Assembly (NCBI GenBank): GCA_023055425.1
Contig: JALGPY010000002.1
Coordinates: forward strand, 141,171,927-141,235,926
DNA: 64,000 bases
Source of the DNA: Linanthus parryae
Lineage: Eukaryota; Streptophyta; Magnoliopsida; Ericales; Polemoniaceae
Reading direction: 5' to 3'
Made by a program: the position numbers and the translations under genes. The notes beneath the pieces are model-generated. The model worked only from the letters and a program-made list of their open reading frames with translations. It did no database searches and was not told the origin of the DNA. This document shows, piece by piece, positions 53,776 to 64,000 of this stretch; position 1 is the stretch's first letter, and each line of letters starts with the position of its first letter.

Positions 53776-55316
53776 TGTTACCGTAAGTGCACGGTTCAAG
53801 TAGTAAAGAGTGAGTACTCGGGTTGTCGAATCCCACGAAGACAAGCTTCAGATTGTTTAGTTATAATATTATTTTAAAGTGAAGTAACCGGGAGGAATGT
53901 AGTAAGAATCGTGAGGTTGCCACCCCCAAACAAGTGGCTATAAGTAAAGTGCTAAAAGAGAATATTTTTTGTGGTTTTGCAATTAAACGAGGTTTAATTA
54001 AGTATGGAGAAGGACTAGGAAATATATGGATCACCTAGGGTTCCAAGAAAATTCCGTATATCATATTAAAACACGCTAATCCTAATTCAGTTATGCCAGG
54101 TTACTAGTTACTGCAATCTTCTGTCGATCTCATGCGGTTCTATGTCTCGGTCTACTTCGGGTCCTCTCGGTCCACCTCCGTCTACCTAAATGGCCAATCC
54201 TATTCAAATTACCTTTCAGTCTCATTGGTTATGGATTGTGTTCATGTTCTCTACCACCCTAGGCCAAGTCTCTTTCAAACACTCCACTAAGTACTAGCAA
54301 TTCCGGGTAGCTACTCCATTCTTGCTAAGGATTAAGCATAGAACATGAAAAATGACTAAACTAAATCAAACAGTAAGTCAGATAACATAATCATGAAGAA
54401 AAATCATTATCTAATGGCCATTCATCTCATAATTCGAGTGTGTCAATAACAGTAGTTCAATAATACACCAAAAGATGTGAAGAATCGTCATAATCATGAA
54501 TCCAAAACATGTATCAATCTCAATAATCCGGAAAATATGAATCTAACATAACCCTAGGCTCTCCACAGAGACTAGCAAATAATATATCTACTCATAATAG
54601 AGAGAAGATACATGAGTTTCTCCATAGATAATGAAAGAGAAGAGAAGAAGTGATCAAACGGTGAAATTGCCGAAGAGTAGACGAATCCGTGCAATCCTCA
54701 AGCTCCAAGCAGCTCTCCAATGGTGTACCGTGCGTCTATGATATCTCTCTTGGTCTCCTATCCCTTTATTTTACCAGTTGGGGTGAGTTTTAATGTAACT
54801 TGGCCGAAATTGCATTTCAGCCCCTCCAGTTTGTAATTCCCGGACAAAATTGTAAGGTGATCTTGCGCGGGTCATAACTTCTTTGCCCGGCCTCCGATTA
54901 AGCTCCGTGACCTATCATTGGAAATATCTTTGAGTCTAAATTCATATGGCATTGGTATCACTCCCAAATTAATTGTAGAACTCAATATATCATCACATTA
55001 GTGCAGACTGGTTATCCTAGCTCCTCCAACTTTGCTTCTCTTGATTCCACTTGTGCTTCCGTTGTTTCCAAAGTTCATTCCATGCCTCCTATTAAACAAT
55101 TAGCATCCGTTCCAGTCAAGAAAACATGAACAAACATACCAAGCGATTACATTTGACAAATAACATCTAAATATGCATAGAAAATCCCGAACTAACAATA
55201 AACCGCATAAGAAGCCACAAGTGCCAAAATGAATCATATTCTCCAACATTAGGCTCAAATATCTCATGATAATATGAGAAATAACAATAATATATAGCTC
55301 CTAAAAGGTGCTATCA
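53776..55316. mobile_element. Solo LTR-like insertion inside the MULE
   Basis: About 1.54 kb with TG..CA ends: TGTTACCGTAAGTGCACGG ... AAAAGGTGCTATCA. The start and the phrase 'gagtgagtactcgggttgtcgaatcccac' recall a widespread plant gypsy LTR type. No second copy and no internal region are present. The flanks (TTACG left, TTTAA right) do not give a clean target duplication. It splits the MULE between its transposase start and right TIR. Confidence 0.6.
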
Positions 55317-55959
55317 TTTAACAAATACATTTTTAAGCATGTGATTAAATTTTACAATGTGGTTCCAATTGTTTATAAATTCTTTACTGTGAGGTAGGGT
55401 GTGAAGTAATTGATTGAATATGTTTAACAATTGAAAATGGGGAAGTTAAACAATTACTCATTGTCTATCAAAATTCAGCAAACAAAACACCAAATCTGAT
55501 AGAAAAGGTGATGCCTTCACATGCTTTTAAGAAACATAGAATACAATCAAAGTTATATGGATATCCTACTTTAATCCAACAAATACAACTTCATAACTTG
55601 AATCATAGAGAGAAATAACCTTACCCATGAAATTCCGTCTCGAAAGTGATAAGTTGGACCGAGTATTGTGAGAACCCTGAATCTGCGCTTCCCTTTCTTA
55701 TTGGACTTTTCTTGAAATCGAGAAACTCTCTGTAGCAGAATATGCACCCCTTTTCACTTAGTAGACCCACCAATAACTATAATCGAGCCCTCAATTGTGC
55801 GGAAACATCAAATCCCCAACATATGTTCGATCCCATTTTTCCTCACTAGAACCCTAGTTTTGCCCTTTCACCCCGATTGCTATTACGTATAAGAGAAGAA
55901 TTTTTTGTGTTAATACATAATGTGCATCTATAAATTGTGTAATTAAAATACAATTACAC
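55317..55959 (-). other. MULE interior, probable upstream region of the transposase gene
   Basis: No recognisable protein. It lies where the transposase promoter and leader should be. Confidence 0.4.
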
Positions 55960-56130
55960 CCTCATTAACTGCCCTGTCACTACATCAACGAGACTAATTT
56001 CACGCCGTCCAGAAAATGGAGCGGGATGTCCGGAATTAACAAACTGCAGCACTTAAGTGTCCATTTTGAAACTGTTAGAACTTAAGTGTCAAAAATGTCA
56101 AACTTCATGGTAGTTAAGTGTCAATTAATC
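55960..56130 (-). repeat. Right TIR of the MULE
   Basis: Inverted partner of 48429-48620, with the terminal block near 56098-56130. Confidence 0.8.
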
Positions 56131-56920
56131 TTTATTTTTTTTACTTTTCATACTTTCTTTTTGTCTGAGTTCTCCCCTTCATATTATAATTTCTATATTT
56201 TTCTCCTACTAGTGATCACACCACTTTTGCTGCTGATGTTTCTGTTGCTACAGTTTTTTTAAATAATTTTATTTTTACTTCAATGTTAGCTGGTTCAAAT
56301 TTTGAGAGTGGATATTTAGTCGGTAGACGACAGACAAGCACACGAGTACGAATGCGTCTAAGGACACTACTAAAAAACGATTTGTTACGACGGCAGAAAT
56401 CGTTATTAGAAGAGGAAAACTTGTATTTAGAATGGAAAGAAGACGATTCCAGAACGTCGTTGTGTTGTAGGAATAAGTCACGCAATGACGTTCGGAAAGA
56501 AGAAAATTTGTCCCTTAAAACTTTGTTAAAGAAGACTAATTTTTGTAGACGTTTTTTTTTTTCAAATAAGTTGCTTTAATTTATCCTAAATTTAAACTAA
56601 AGTAGTATGGAACAGTTCAGGGAGGCGGGTTGGGCCAGGATTTCCTCATCCCTGGTGCCTAGGCCCTGACACTCGGAAAGGCCCCTCACTATACATCTAC
56701 ACACATTGACTTCTCATACAATGTCAAGAAGAAAAAACTTATAGTTGCATGTTCATATGGTAGAGAACATTTTTTTTAATTCTTTTAGAGCATGTTTGGT
56801 TTGACCAATCTAATGGATATAATTTGCACTTAATAATCTAACTTAACTTATAAACTTTTAATACAAAAATTGTTGGCATGTTGTTAGAAAATTACGTGTA
56901 GCACCTAGTGGGGTACTTAT
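56131..56920. other. Spacer between MULE and copia
   Basis: A plus-strand frame of 98 codons (56283-56579), Arg/Lys/Leu-rich, overlaps open frames on the other strand and has no motif, so I do not call it. The rest is unremarkable. Confidence 0.45.
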
Positions 56921-58158
56921 TGTAGGGTTTTGGTGCATGATACACAGCGAAAAACAATTAAAAATTCCTGATCAAAGCCCTCCATGAATCGCAGGTTAAG
57001 CTCACATAACGTGATAAAGTAAGTAATGTGTACCTTGTAGGTTTGTGTGATCAAAACGAATAATATTGTCCTCGTCTCTACTGGTATCTACACCTTGGTA
57101 TTGAGAACTGGATGCTTCTCCACGCCTTGTGCTAGAAACGTTGAAGAAGGAATCAAGCGATCACCCAAAACGGACTAAGAGGCTGAGGGCTTCGGCCGAG
57201 CTCCATGATGCCGTTGGGTAGGGGGTTCGGCCAACTCTTGGCACTCTCTCATTGCCATGTTATGTCACTCAATGACAAATCTTGTGAAATAATAAAGCTA
57301 GGAATCCAATTTTATAGTCAATAACTCCTTATTGACTATAAACTTTCCCCAATACTAATCTTGTCCATACACGGATTTATCCACTTTCCAACTTAGTCTA
57401 AATAAATTTGCATTTGGTAGCATTTTTATCCTTGACCCATATAGTTATTAATTAGTCCAACTAATTAACATCCATATCCAGTTTAATCATTTTGGTGTGT
57501 GACCCTGCAGGTTTCTATCAAGTTTGTACTAACAATTACAAACATTGAGCTGTGTCTAGCAACACATCAATGCCACCCAACTAACAGAAATAGTTAGTAA
57601 TCTGACAAACCTTGTGCCCAATGCTATCGTGCTGTATATGTCCCATTGTCACCATATCCGGATTGGACATGAGACATAAATTTCACACTCGTATATCTAA
57701 TCCATAGTTTCCTATCATGTTCGATTGTCATCTTTATAGTTACCCAGTAACGGTGTAACGTTTGACGATATCAAAACATGATATTTCACAACTAGATTAT
57801 CTGGTGAATTCAAGTCTAAGGACTACAACATCATTATTACTATGAGGAAGCACTTGTTACATTCACAGAATTCATATGTCGCCTTCTCGCGGTGGGTCAA
57901 TCTAGTATGCCATTACTCCTAATGTATACCCATGTGTTAGAATTGATATCTCTATACAATCTACCCACATACTAGTCTCCATGCAAAGTGATTGTCCTAT
58001 TGATCAATATATTTGACTAGGGACATTTAAGATAAACAACAATGGTAATCTAAGGACTTCGTTATATTAAATATCTCTAAAAGTAATAATTGAATATTCC
58101 AGCCAAAACAATGTTCACACTAAATATAAGATTGCCTCTAGGGCATCTAGTCCTATTA
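56921..58158 (-). repeat. 3' LTR of the right-hand copia
   Basis: About 1238 bp. On the minus strand it starts TAATAGGACTAGATGCCC where TG would be expected, then shares 'gccctagaggcaatc' with the copia LTR at 2021. It ends with ..ACA next to CTTAT. Confidence 0.85.
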
Positions 58159-58268
58159 GTCTCCCACTTGCACTAGAGCCAATCTGGTGCATCTCGTATG
58201 CCTATATATCTAGTGTGGCCCTCATGGTTCGTTGAACAAGAGGCTTTATAAGTGGATCCAAAAGATTA

Positions 58269-60160
58269 TCATTTGTTGGATTCTTGCATATCTTCACATC
58301 TCCTTAATTGACGATCGACGATCTCACGAATAAGATGGGATCTCCTGATTATGTGTTTGGATTTCTGGTGTGACGTGGGTTCCTTGGCTTGGGCGACCAC
58401 CCCACTTTTGTCACAATACAAAACAATGGGATCCCCTATGCTAGGAACCACTCCCAATTTAGTGATGAACTTATTAATCCAAACAGCTTCCTTTGTTGCA
58501 CCCGATGCAGCGATGTACTCAGCTTCTTTTGAAGAACCAGCAACTGTCACTTGCTTGGAACTCTTCCAGCTCACAGCTCCTCCATTTAGGCAAAACATAT
58601 AAACCAACTACGATCTATAATCATCCTTGTTGGTTTGGAATCTTGCTTCAGTGTAACCTGTTACATTGATTTCTTCCTCCCCTCCATATATCAAGAATGC
58701 ATTCTTAGTTCTTCTAAAGTACTTAAGGATATTCTTGACAGCAATCTAGTGACTCTCAACCAGAATGGACTAGTATCTGCTTGCCATACTCAAAGCGTAT
58801 GAAACATCTGGCTTGGTACATAACATGGTGTACATGATCGATCCAATAACCGAAGGTATGGAATCTTACTTATGCGGTCCTTATTAATTCGATTGGAAGG
58901 AAAGTCAACCTTCGTAAGGGTGACTCCATGCGAAATTTGCAAGAATTATTTCTTTGATTCTTTCATGTTGAAAACTTTCAACACTTTATCTATACATGTA
59001 CTTTGACTTAGGCCGGGCATTTTTCTAGATTTATCCATATAGATATTTATACTTAGTATATAAGCTGCATCTCCTAAGTCCTTCATTGAGAAACATTTCC
59101 CTAGACAATCTTAACAGATTGCAAGATAGGGACATCGTCTCTAGTGAGTAGGATGTCATCCACATACAAGATCAAAGATACAACAGAGCTCACAATAACC
59201 GTATTGTAGACACAAGGTCCATCTTTGTTTTTGATAAATCCAAACTCTTTGACTGCATCATCGAAGCGTAGATTCCAACTCCTAGAAGCTTGCTTCAATC
59301 CATAAATGAATCGCTGAAACTTACACACTTTGTTGGCATGCTCTGGATCCTGAAAACCCTCTGGCTGTGCAAAGTATACATCCTCAAGGAGGTTTCCATA
59401 GATAAACACTATTTTGACATCCATCTGCGAAATCTCATGGTCGTGATAAGCTGCAATTGCTAGCAAGATTTGAATGGACTTGGTCATCGCGACTGCGAAA
59501 AAGGTTTCATAATAGTCAATACCATGAATCTGTCTAAATCCTATTACCACCAATCAACCGTTATAGGAAATCACATTGCTATACCTGTCGGTTTTCTTCT
59601 TGAAAACCCACATTCACCCTATGTGTCGAACGCCATCGGGTAGTTCCACCAAAGTCCATACTTTGTTGGTATACTTGGGTTTCAATTCGGATCTCATGGC
59701 CTCAAGACATTTCTTAGAGTCCGGCCCCTTTACGACCTCTCCATAGGTTGTAGGCTCATCATCCATGAGAAATACGTCATCGGTTCAGTCATAAGAAGTC
59801 TATACCTCTCTGGCTCCTGACGTATCCCACTCGACCTACAAAGCTCTTGTGTTACTTGAGCAGGTTGCTCCACAACATCTTACGGTACTACTCAATTCCA
59901 CTGTTGGATCAGTGGTTTGTGGTTCTTGAACCTCTTCAAGCTCTACAGTCTTCCCACTGGCTTCTTTAGAGACATACCGGTCCGAGCAAAAAACACTTTG
60001 TTCTCGATTGAATTGTAGAAATAATATACTTTCATTTCCATAGGATATACCACAAACTTACACTTATCCGACTTGGGTCTGAGCTTATTCGATTGTAAAC
60101 TCCTTACATAGACCTCGCAACCCCAAATCCTCATAAACGACACTATGGGGTGCCTCCCAG
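58269..60160 (-). pseudogene. Decayed copia integrase end, RT and RNase H
   Basis: RNase H at 58607-58269 ('WKSSKQVTVAGSSKEAEYIA', 'LYCDKSGV'). RT at 59553-59101 with 'DVKIVFIYGNLLEDVY' and 'LYVDDILL'. The integrase C-terminal region at 60143-59943 ('RIWGCEVYVR', 'KVFFARTGM'). Intervening stops separate the frames. The YVDD is intact but the whole is not translatable as one protein. Confidence 0.85.
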
Positions 60161-61250
60161 TCCATATCTCATATGGTGTCTACATGATTGATTTGGATGG
60201 AACATGGTTGAGGGTAAAAGTTGCAGTTAATAGAGAATTTCCCCAAAACGATAATGGAAGATCAGTTTGACACATCACTGATCGAACCATGTACAACAGT
60301 GTTTGATTCCTCCTCTCAGACACACCATTCCATTGTGGTGTTCCAAGTGAAGTGAGTTGGGACCAGATCCCGCACTCTCTAAGATAGTTGTCAAACTTTT
60401 GGTTTAGTATTCTCCTCCACGATCTGATCGTAGAGCCTTAATACCCTTTTCAAGTTTCTTCTCTACTTCATTCTTGAATACTTTGAAATTTTCAAAGGAT
60501 CAGATATGTTCTTCATAAGATACACAAATCCATATCTACTGAAGTCATCAGTAAATTAATGGAATTAAGATAACCACCTTAGTTAGGCGTGGCATATGGA
60601 CCACATACATCAGTATGTATGAGTGCAAAATCTCACTAGTCCTCTCACTTTTCTTCTTTAAAGGGCACTTAGTCATTTTTCCCAGTAAATAAGCTTCACA
60701 TGTTTCATATGATTCATAATCTAATGAGTCTATGAATCAATTCTTACGGAGTCTAGAAATGTGATTCTCGTTTATATGGCCTAAACGACAATGCCATGGA
60801 TAAGATGGATTTAAATCGTTAGTTTTAATCCTCTTGGTATTTATGTTATACACAGATTCTCTATACCAAAGATATATAATCAATTAGACAAAAGTGCATT
60901 ACAATAATGCATACTTTCAAAATAAATCGATCAACACTTGTCCTTTATTATGACATAAAAACCCTTTTTGTCCAAACACGAAATAGAAATAATGTTCTTA
61001 CTTATAGCAGGCACATAATAACAATTGTCTAATTCTAAAATAATTCCATAAGTTAAAGATAACTCATAAGCCCCTATACTAATAAAACAAATCTTGCTCC
61101 ATTCCCTACGTGCAAGTCTTTCTCCCCTTTAGCGAGTCGTCTGCTTCTCTTTAGATCTTGCACATTTCGAAAAATTGAGATCCACATTCAGTATCCAATA
61201 CCTAAGATGAAGAGATAGACATATTTCCATCTATAACAAAAATACATTGT
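60160..61250 (-). pseudogene. Decayed copia protease-integrase
   Basis: Between the gag knuckle and the integrase tail. On the minus strand fragments of the integrase core are visible near 60490-60290 (for example an 'EFK..VE' block and a 'HNGVSERRNQTLL'-like block near 60340-60300), all in broken frames. No protease motif is clean. Confidence 0.55.
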
Positions 61251-61254
61251 AGTG

Positions 61255-62100
61255 GTGCAATCACTAATCCAAGCCTTTTATCTTCGAGATATTTTGGCAG
61301 TTCCTCTTCCAGTGGTCTGTCTGACTACAATAGTGGCATGCGCCCTTAGAGACGCCACCAATAGGTTTCAAGGAAACTTCCTTGGGTTTTTCAACTACCT
61401 TGCTCTTCCCTTCGGAGGTCGAAGCAACTCGCTTGCTCTTCCCCTTATTGACCAACATTATGGACTTTCCTTTACCTTTATTAATGCTCTGTTCAGCGGT
61501 CCCCAACATATTGAGAAAGTCTGACAAAGTTTTATTGATCTCATCATGTTAAAGTTCATGATGAACTACTTATAACTGTCCGGTAACAATTTCAGGATGA
61601 GATCAGTAGCCAAATATTGACTCAATGGGAAGCCTAACCTCTTAAGACTCTCCAGGTATCCGATCGTACAGAGTATATGAAGTCTGACAGGGTTCCCCTC
61701 TGGCAGACTACACTTGAACAGTGCTTTAGATACTTCATACCGCTCATTCCTTGCTTCCTCTTGAAAGAGCTGTCTCAAATGTATCATCATATCATACGCC
61801 TCCATGTTCTTATGTTGTTTCTTAAGCTCATAGTTCATAGTGCAAATCATCGAGCAAGTCACATCAGTAGAGTCATCAACGATCTTCCGATGTGCCTTCT
61901 TTGCATCAACAGTAGCATCATCATTTGGTGTCTCTGGAATAGGTTGCTCTAGAATTTACAGCTTCTTTTCTAGCTTGAGAACAGTTCTCAAGTTTCCGAA
62001 CCCGTCTACGAAATTGATGTCAGACAGTTTGTCGTTTTCAAGGACATAAAGAAACGATCGAGTCGATGTTTGTTGTTAATTTTATTCCATTGGAGTTCTA
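61255..62100 (-). pseudogene. Decayed copia gag
   Basis: Frames 61862-61566 ('LKKQHKNMEAYDMMIHLRQL' followed by 'ARNERYEVSKALFKC') and 61527-61264 with the zinc knuckle 'CHYCSQTDHWKRNC' (CX2CX4HX4C). The gag N-terminus near 62100-61960 is in another frame. This is the normal copia gag layout with at least two frame breaks. Confidence 0.82.
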
Positions 62101-63679
62101 CAAAATGAGAAATATGCAATTTTAGTATTTGTGAACAATTAACTACATTTCAAAATGGTTAGATTATTAAATACAGCTCTCATTATTTTTCTTATATTAA
62201 TAGCCCTCACTAATAATGCGGAAAATATCATATGTTTTCTAGTGGACCAAGATCCATAGTTCACCTCCTCTTGATCTTGCTTTGGCAAGTCACCCAAAAG
62301 TTAGTTATTTAGGTAGGAACAGTTTCCAATTGCATCCTATGCAAATCTTGGTTAAATTGGAAAAATAACTCCCTATCTTTATTTATCTAGATAATCCCAA
62401 TAGACATGCCCCTAACCTTTCAATCCTATTTAAGTAGCTGTGTTCAACCTCTTACTTCAACAACCGCTCATTACTAGCTTGTGCCGTCGCGCCACATCAT
62501 GATGAATCAAGTCGCCTTACTTTGGCAAGCACGTACTTTAATTGATCTTGATCATGATAGTATTAAGCAAGAGAAGGAAGAACTGACTGTTTATCGTTGA
62601 GGGATTTCCTTGTCAATTTTAATTTGTTGATCATATCAACTGATCTACTTAATTGGATTGGCAATCCAAAATAAAATATCCAGCTGTTTAGTTATTATCA
62701 TGTTATGTTTTGCATGCATCCACAATACATGAAAAATAAATAACAAGATAATAAATAATAAATAAAATGCGGTATGGATGTGGCCCCTAAAATTATGATA
62801 TTCCCAAGCCACTGAGAACATCTATAAGACTTTAAGTAGCAAGCTCATCTCTATGTGCCTCGATCTTTAGTCCATGCCCCCTAGATTGTGGCTCTTCATT
62901 GTCTTTTGGTTTCCTTAGTCTTTGATCTTCTTCTCCATGCCTTCACTATATTCTATCTATCAAATTCTAGATAGCATCTTCAAACTAAACAGATGAACCT
63001 CACAGGCAAGGGAGAAAACGACACGCATGCCATAAAATATTGACATTAGTTACATCAAAACCAAAACCAAAACAAACCACAAAATTAAACATCCACAACT
63101 AAGGCTACATCCAACCACCATGCGAGAATACACATAAACAGTTAAAAATCCAATTTTATCTTGCTGGGTGAATGTTTTAGTTGAATTAGGCCACTAGGGT
63201 CAAAACGGTCAAATAGTCGTGACAGCCTTACTAGCCGAACCGAACTAACCTGCCAAACAAGTCCAAGTCGGTAGGCCCAGCCCGCCAGGTCAAACCGGTC
63301 GGCGGGCCGAACCGGTGGGGCCCGTCAGCTCGATTCAGCGCTCGCAAGGGTGGACGGCTACTATGGACGAACCCCTACAGGGCTAAAACCCTAAATTTTT
63401 TAGCCCTTCCTTGCGGGCTGATTCCCAAATGTAGGAAAAAAACATTTTTTTTTCTTCCCCAAATGTGCCCAAACCCTAGTTTTATGTCTCGAATCAATTC
63501 ATACATCATATCTATACGAAACTCAATAAACTTTATATCATTTGTAAAATTAGCTTATTTCCTATTGAATCATATTCAATTAGTATTATTATACGAACTG
63601 TAGTTTTCCCCAAAAATTAACAGAACGGTGTAAAACTGATAAAGAAGGTAACACATAAATCACATTATGCGCTATGACA
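62101..63679 (-). other. Leader of the right-hand copia
   Basis: No gene. About 62220-62530 matches, reversed, the leader part at 4740-5240 of the left copia. A GC-rich patch of GGCC/CCGG repeats lies at about 63230-63370, as in the left copia. Confidence 0.6.
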
Positions 63680-63696
63680 TGTGGCTCTGATACCAC
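63680..63696 (-). other. Primer-binding site of the right-hand copia
   Basis: Minus strand GTGGTATCAGAGCCACA, matching the initiator-Met type PBS, directly next to the LTR starting at 63697. Confidence 0.88.
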
Positions 63697-64000
63697 TGTA
63701 CGACTTTGATGCAGGATATGAACCGGAAATACAATTAAAATTTCGTGATCAAATCCCTTCTTGAATCTCAGGTTAAGCTCACATAACGCGATAAATAAAA
63801 TAACATGTACCTTCTAGGTTTGTGTGATCACAACAAAGAATAGTTTCCTCGTCTCTACAGGCATCTACACATTGGTATTGAAAACAGGGTTCTTCTCTAC
63901 GCCTTGTGCTAGCAACGTGGAAGAAGGAATCAAGAGATCACGCAATACAGCCCAAGAGGCCGAGGGGTTCTACCGAGCTTCATGATGTGGTCGGTAGGGG
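63697..64000 (-). repeat. 5' LTR of the right-hand copia (partial)
   Basis: Matches the beginning of 56921-58158 (for example 'caggttaagctcacataac', 'ttgtgctag.aacgt.gaagaaggaatcaag'), with clear divergence; runs out of the window. Confidence 0.88.

Larger units (their letters stand above)
48429..56130 (-). mobile_element. Mutator-like element (MULE) with long terminal inverted repeats
   Basis: The left end (48429-48620) and right end (about 55960-56130) are inverted copies: both read inward as a GACA(G/C)TTAACTACCATG(C/A)AG block, then 'ACACTTAAGT' twice, then a 'TCCATTTTC..GG' block and 'GCAGTTAATG'. The flanks CTTATTTT and TTTATTTT may be a worn target duplication. Inside are a mudrA-like transposase on the minus strand, a GRF zinc-finger gene on the plus strand and a nested LTR-like insertion. 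The transposase is broken. Confidence 0.85.
56921..64000 (-). mobile_element. Ty1/copia element, decayed, cut by the window end
   Basis: The 3' LTR is at 56921-58158; the 5' LTR begins (plus coordinate) at 63697 and runs off the window. Both start TGTA(G/C).. on the plus strand and share the block 'caggttaagctcacataac'. The polypurine tract (minus strand gtgggagac) adjoins 58158 and the PBS lies at about 63680-63696. Gag, integrase, RT and RNase H are traceable but broken. It shares PPT, leader and LTR start features with the copia at 2021-10163. The left flank CTTAT (56916-56920) may be one copy of the target duplication. Confidence 0.9.

Noticed and set aside
56283..56579. 98-codon basic plus-strand ORF between MULE and copia
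   Set aside because: No motif, start context or neighbour supports it, and other frames are open over the same stretch.

Overview
This window is nuclear DNA of a flowering plant, probably a eudicot (inference). It is almost entirely transposable elements of several ages nested in one another. I see no convincing free-standing host gene, rRNA or tRNA gene, and no bacterial or organellar features. Evidence for a plant: Ty1/copia and Ty3/gypsy elements of plant lineages, PBSs matching initiator-Met tRNA, a Mutator-like element, a CACTA end, a tRNA-derived SINE, and short introns (60-81 nt) with GT..AG borders.

Layout. (1) 1-1079: LTR of a SIRE-like copia, plus strand. (2) 1080-18381: a tandem LTR-internal-LTR-internal-LTR array of a large non-autonomous, chromovirus-like gypsy element (LTR about 2.9 kb, internal about 1.36 kb, minus strand). 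A copia element (2021-10163, plus strand, TSD CTTAT) is inserted in its first internal region. (3) 18382 to about 28080: a decayed SIRE-like copia, minus strand, with an extra ORF beyond pol. Its gag is split by a solo LTR (24054-26219, TSD GAGAT). (4) About 28090-30923: anonymous sequence with broken coding-like fragments, one resembling a malectin-like domain. (5) 30924-46607: a young, nearly complete Ty3/gypsy element of the Tat lineage, minus strand, TSD TCCCC. It carries gag-protease, RT, two RNase H domains and integrase; an intact six-coding-exon gene on the opposite strand with a plant mobile domain (1295 codons after splicing); and a tandem array whose monomers keep a hairpin. (6) 46608-47676: a CACTA terminus. 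(7) About 47735-47945: a SINE. (8) 48429-56130: a Mutator-like element with long TIRs, a decayed transposase gene, a two-exon GRF-type zinc-finger gene and a nested solo LTR-like insertion. (9) 56921-64000: a decayed copia, minus strand, related to the one at 2021-10163 and cut by the window end.

How it works together. Most coding regions are dead: stops, frameshifts and nested insertions. The exception is the Tat element. Its two LTRs differ by about one base and one 10-bp indel, and its proteins are open except for one TGA between protease and RT and one TAG at the start of the integrase core. The antisense plant-mobile-domain gene, all five of its coding introns and the total reading frame are intact. 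The hunt therefore centres on 30924-46607: an LTR retrotransposon with a second, opposite-strand gene, plus a hairpin-rich 3' region that has a TATA-like box on the antisense strand.
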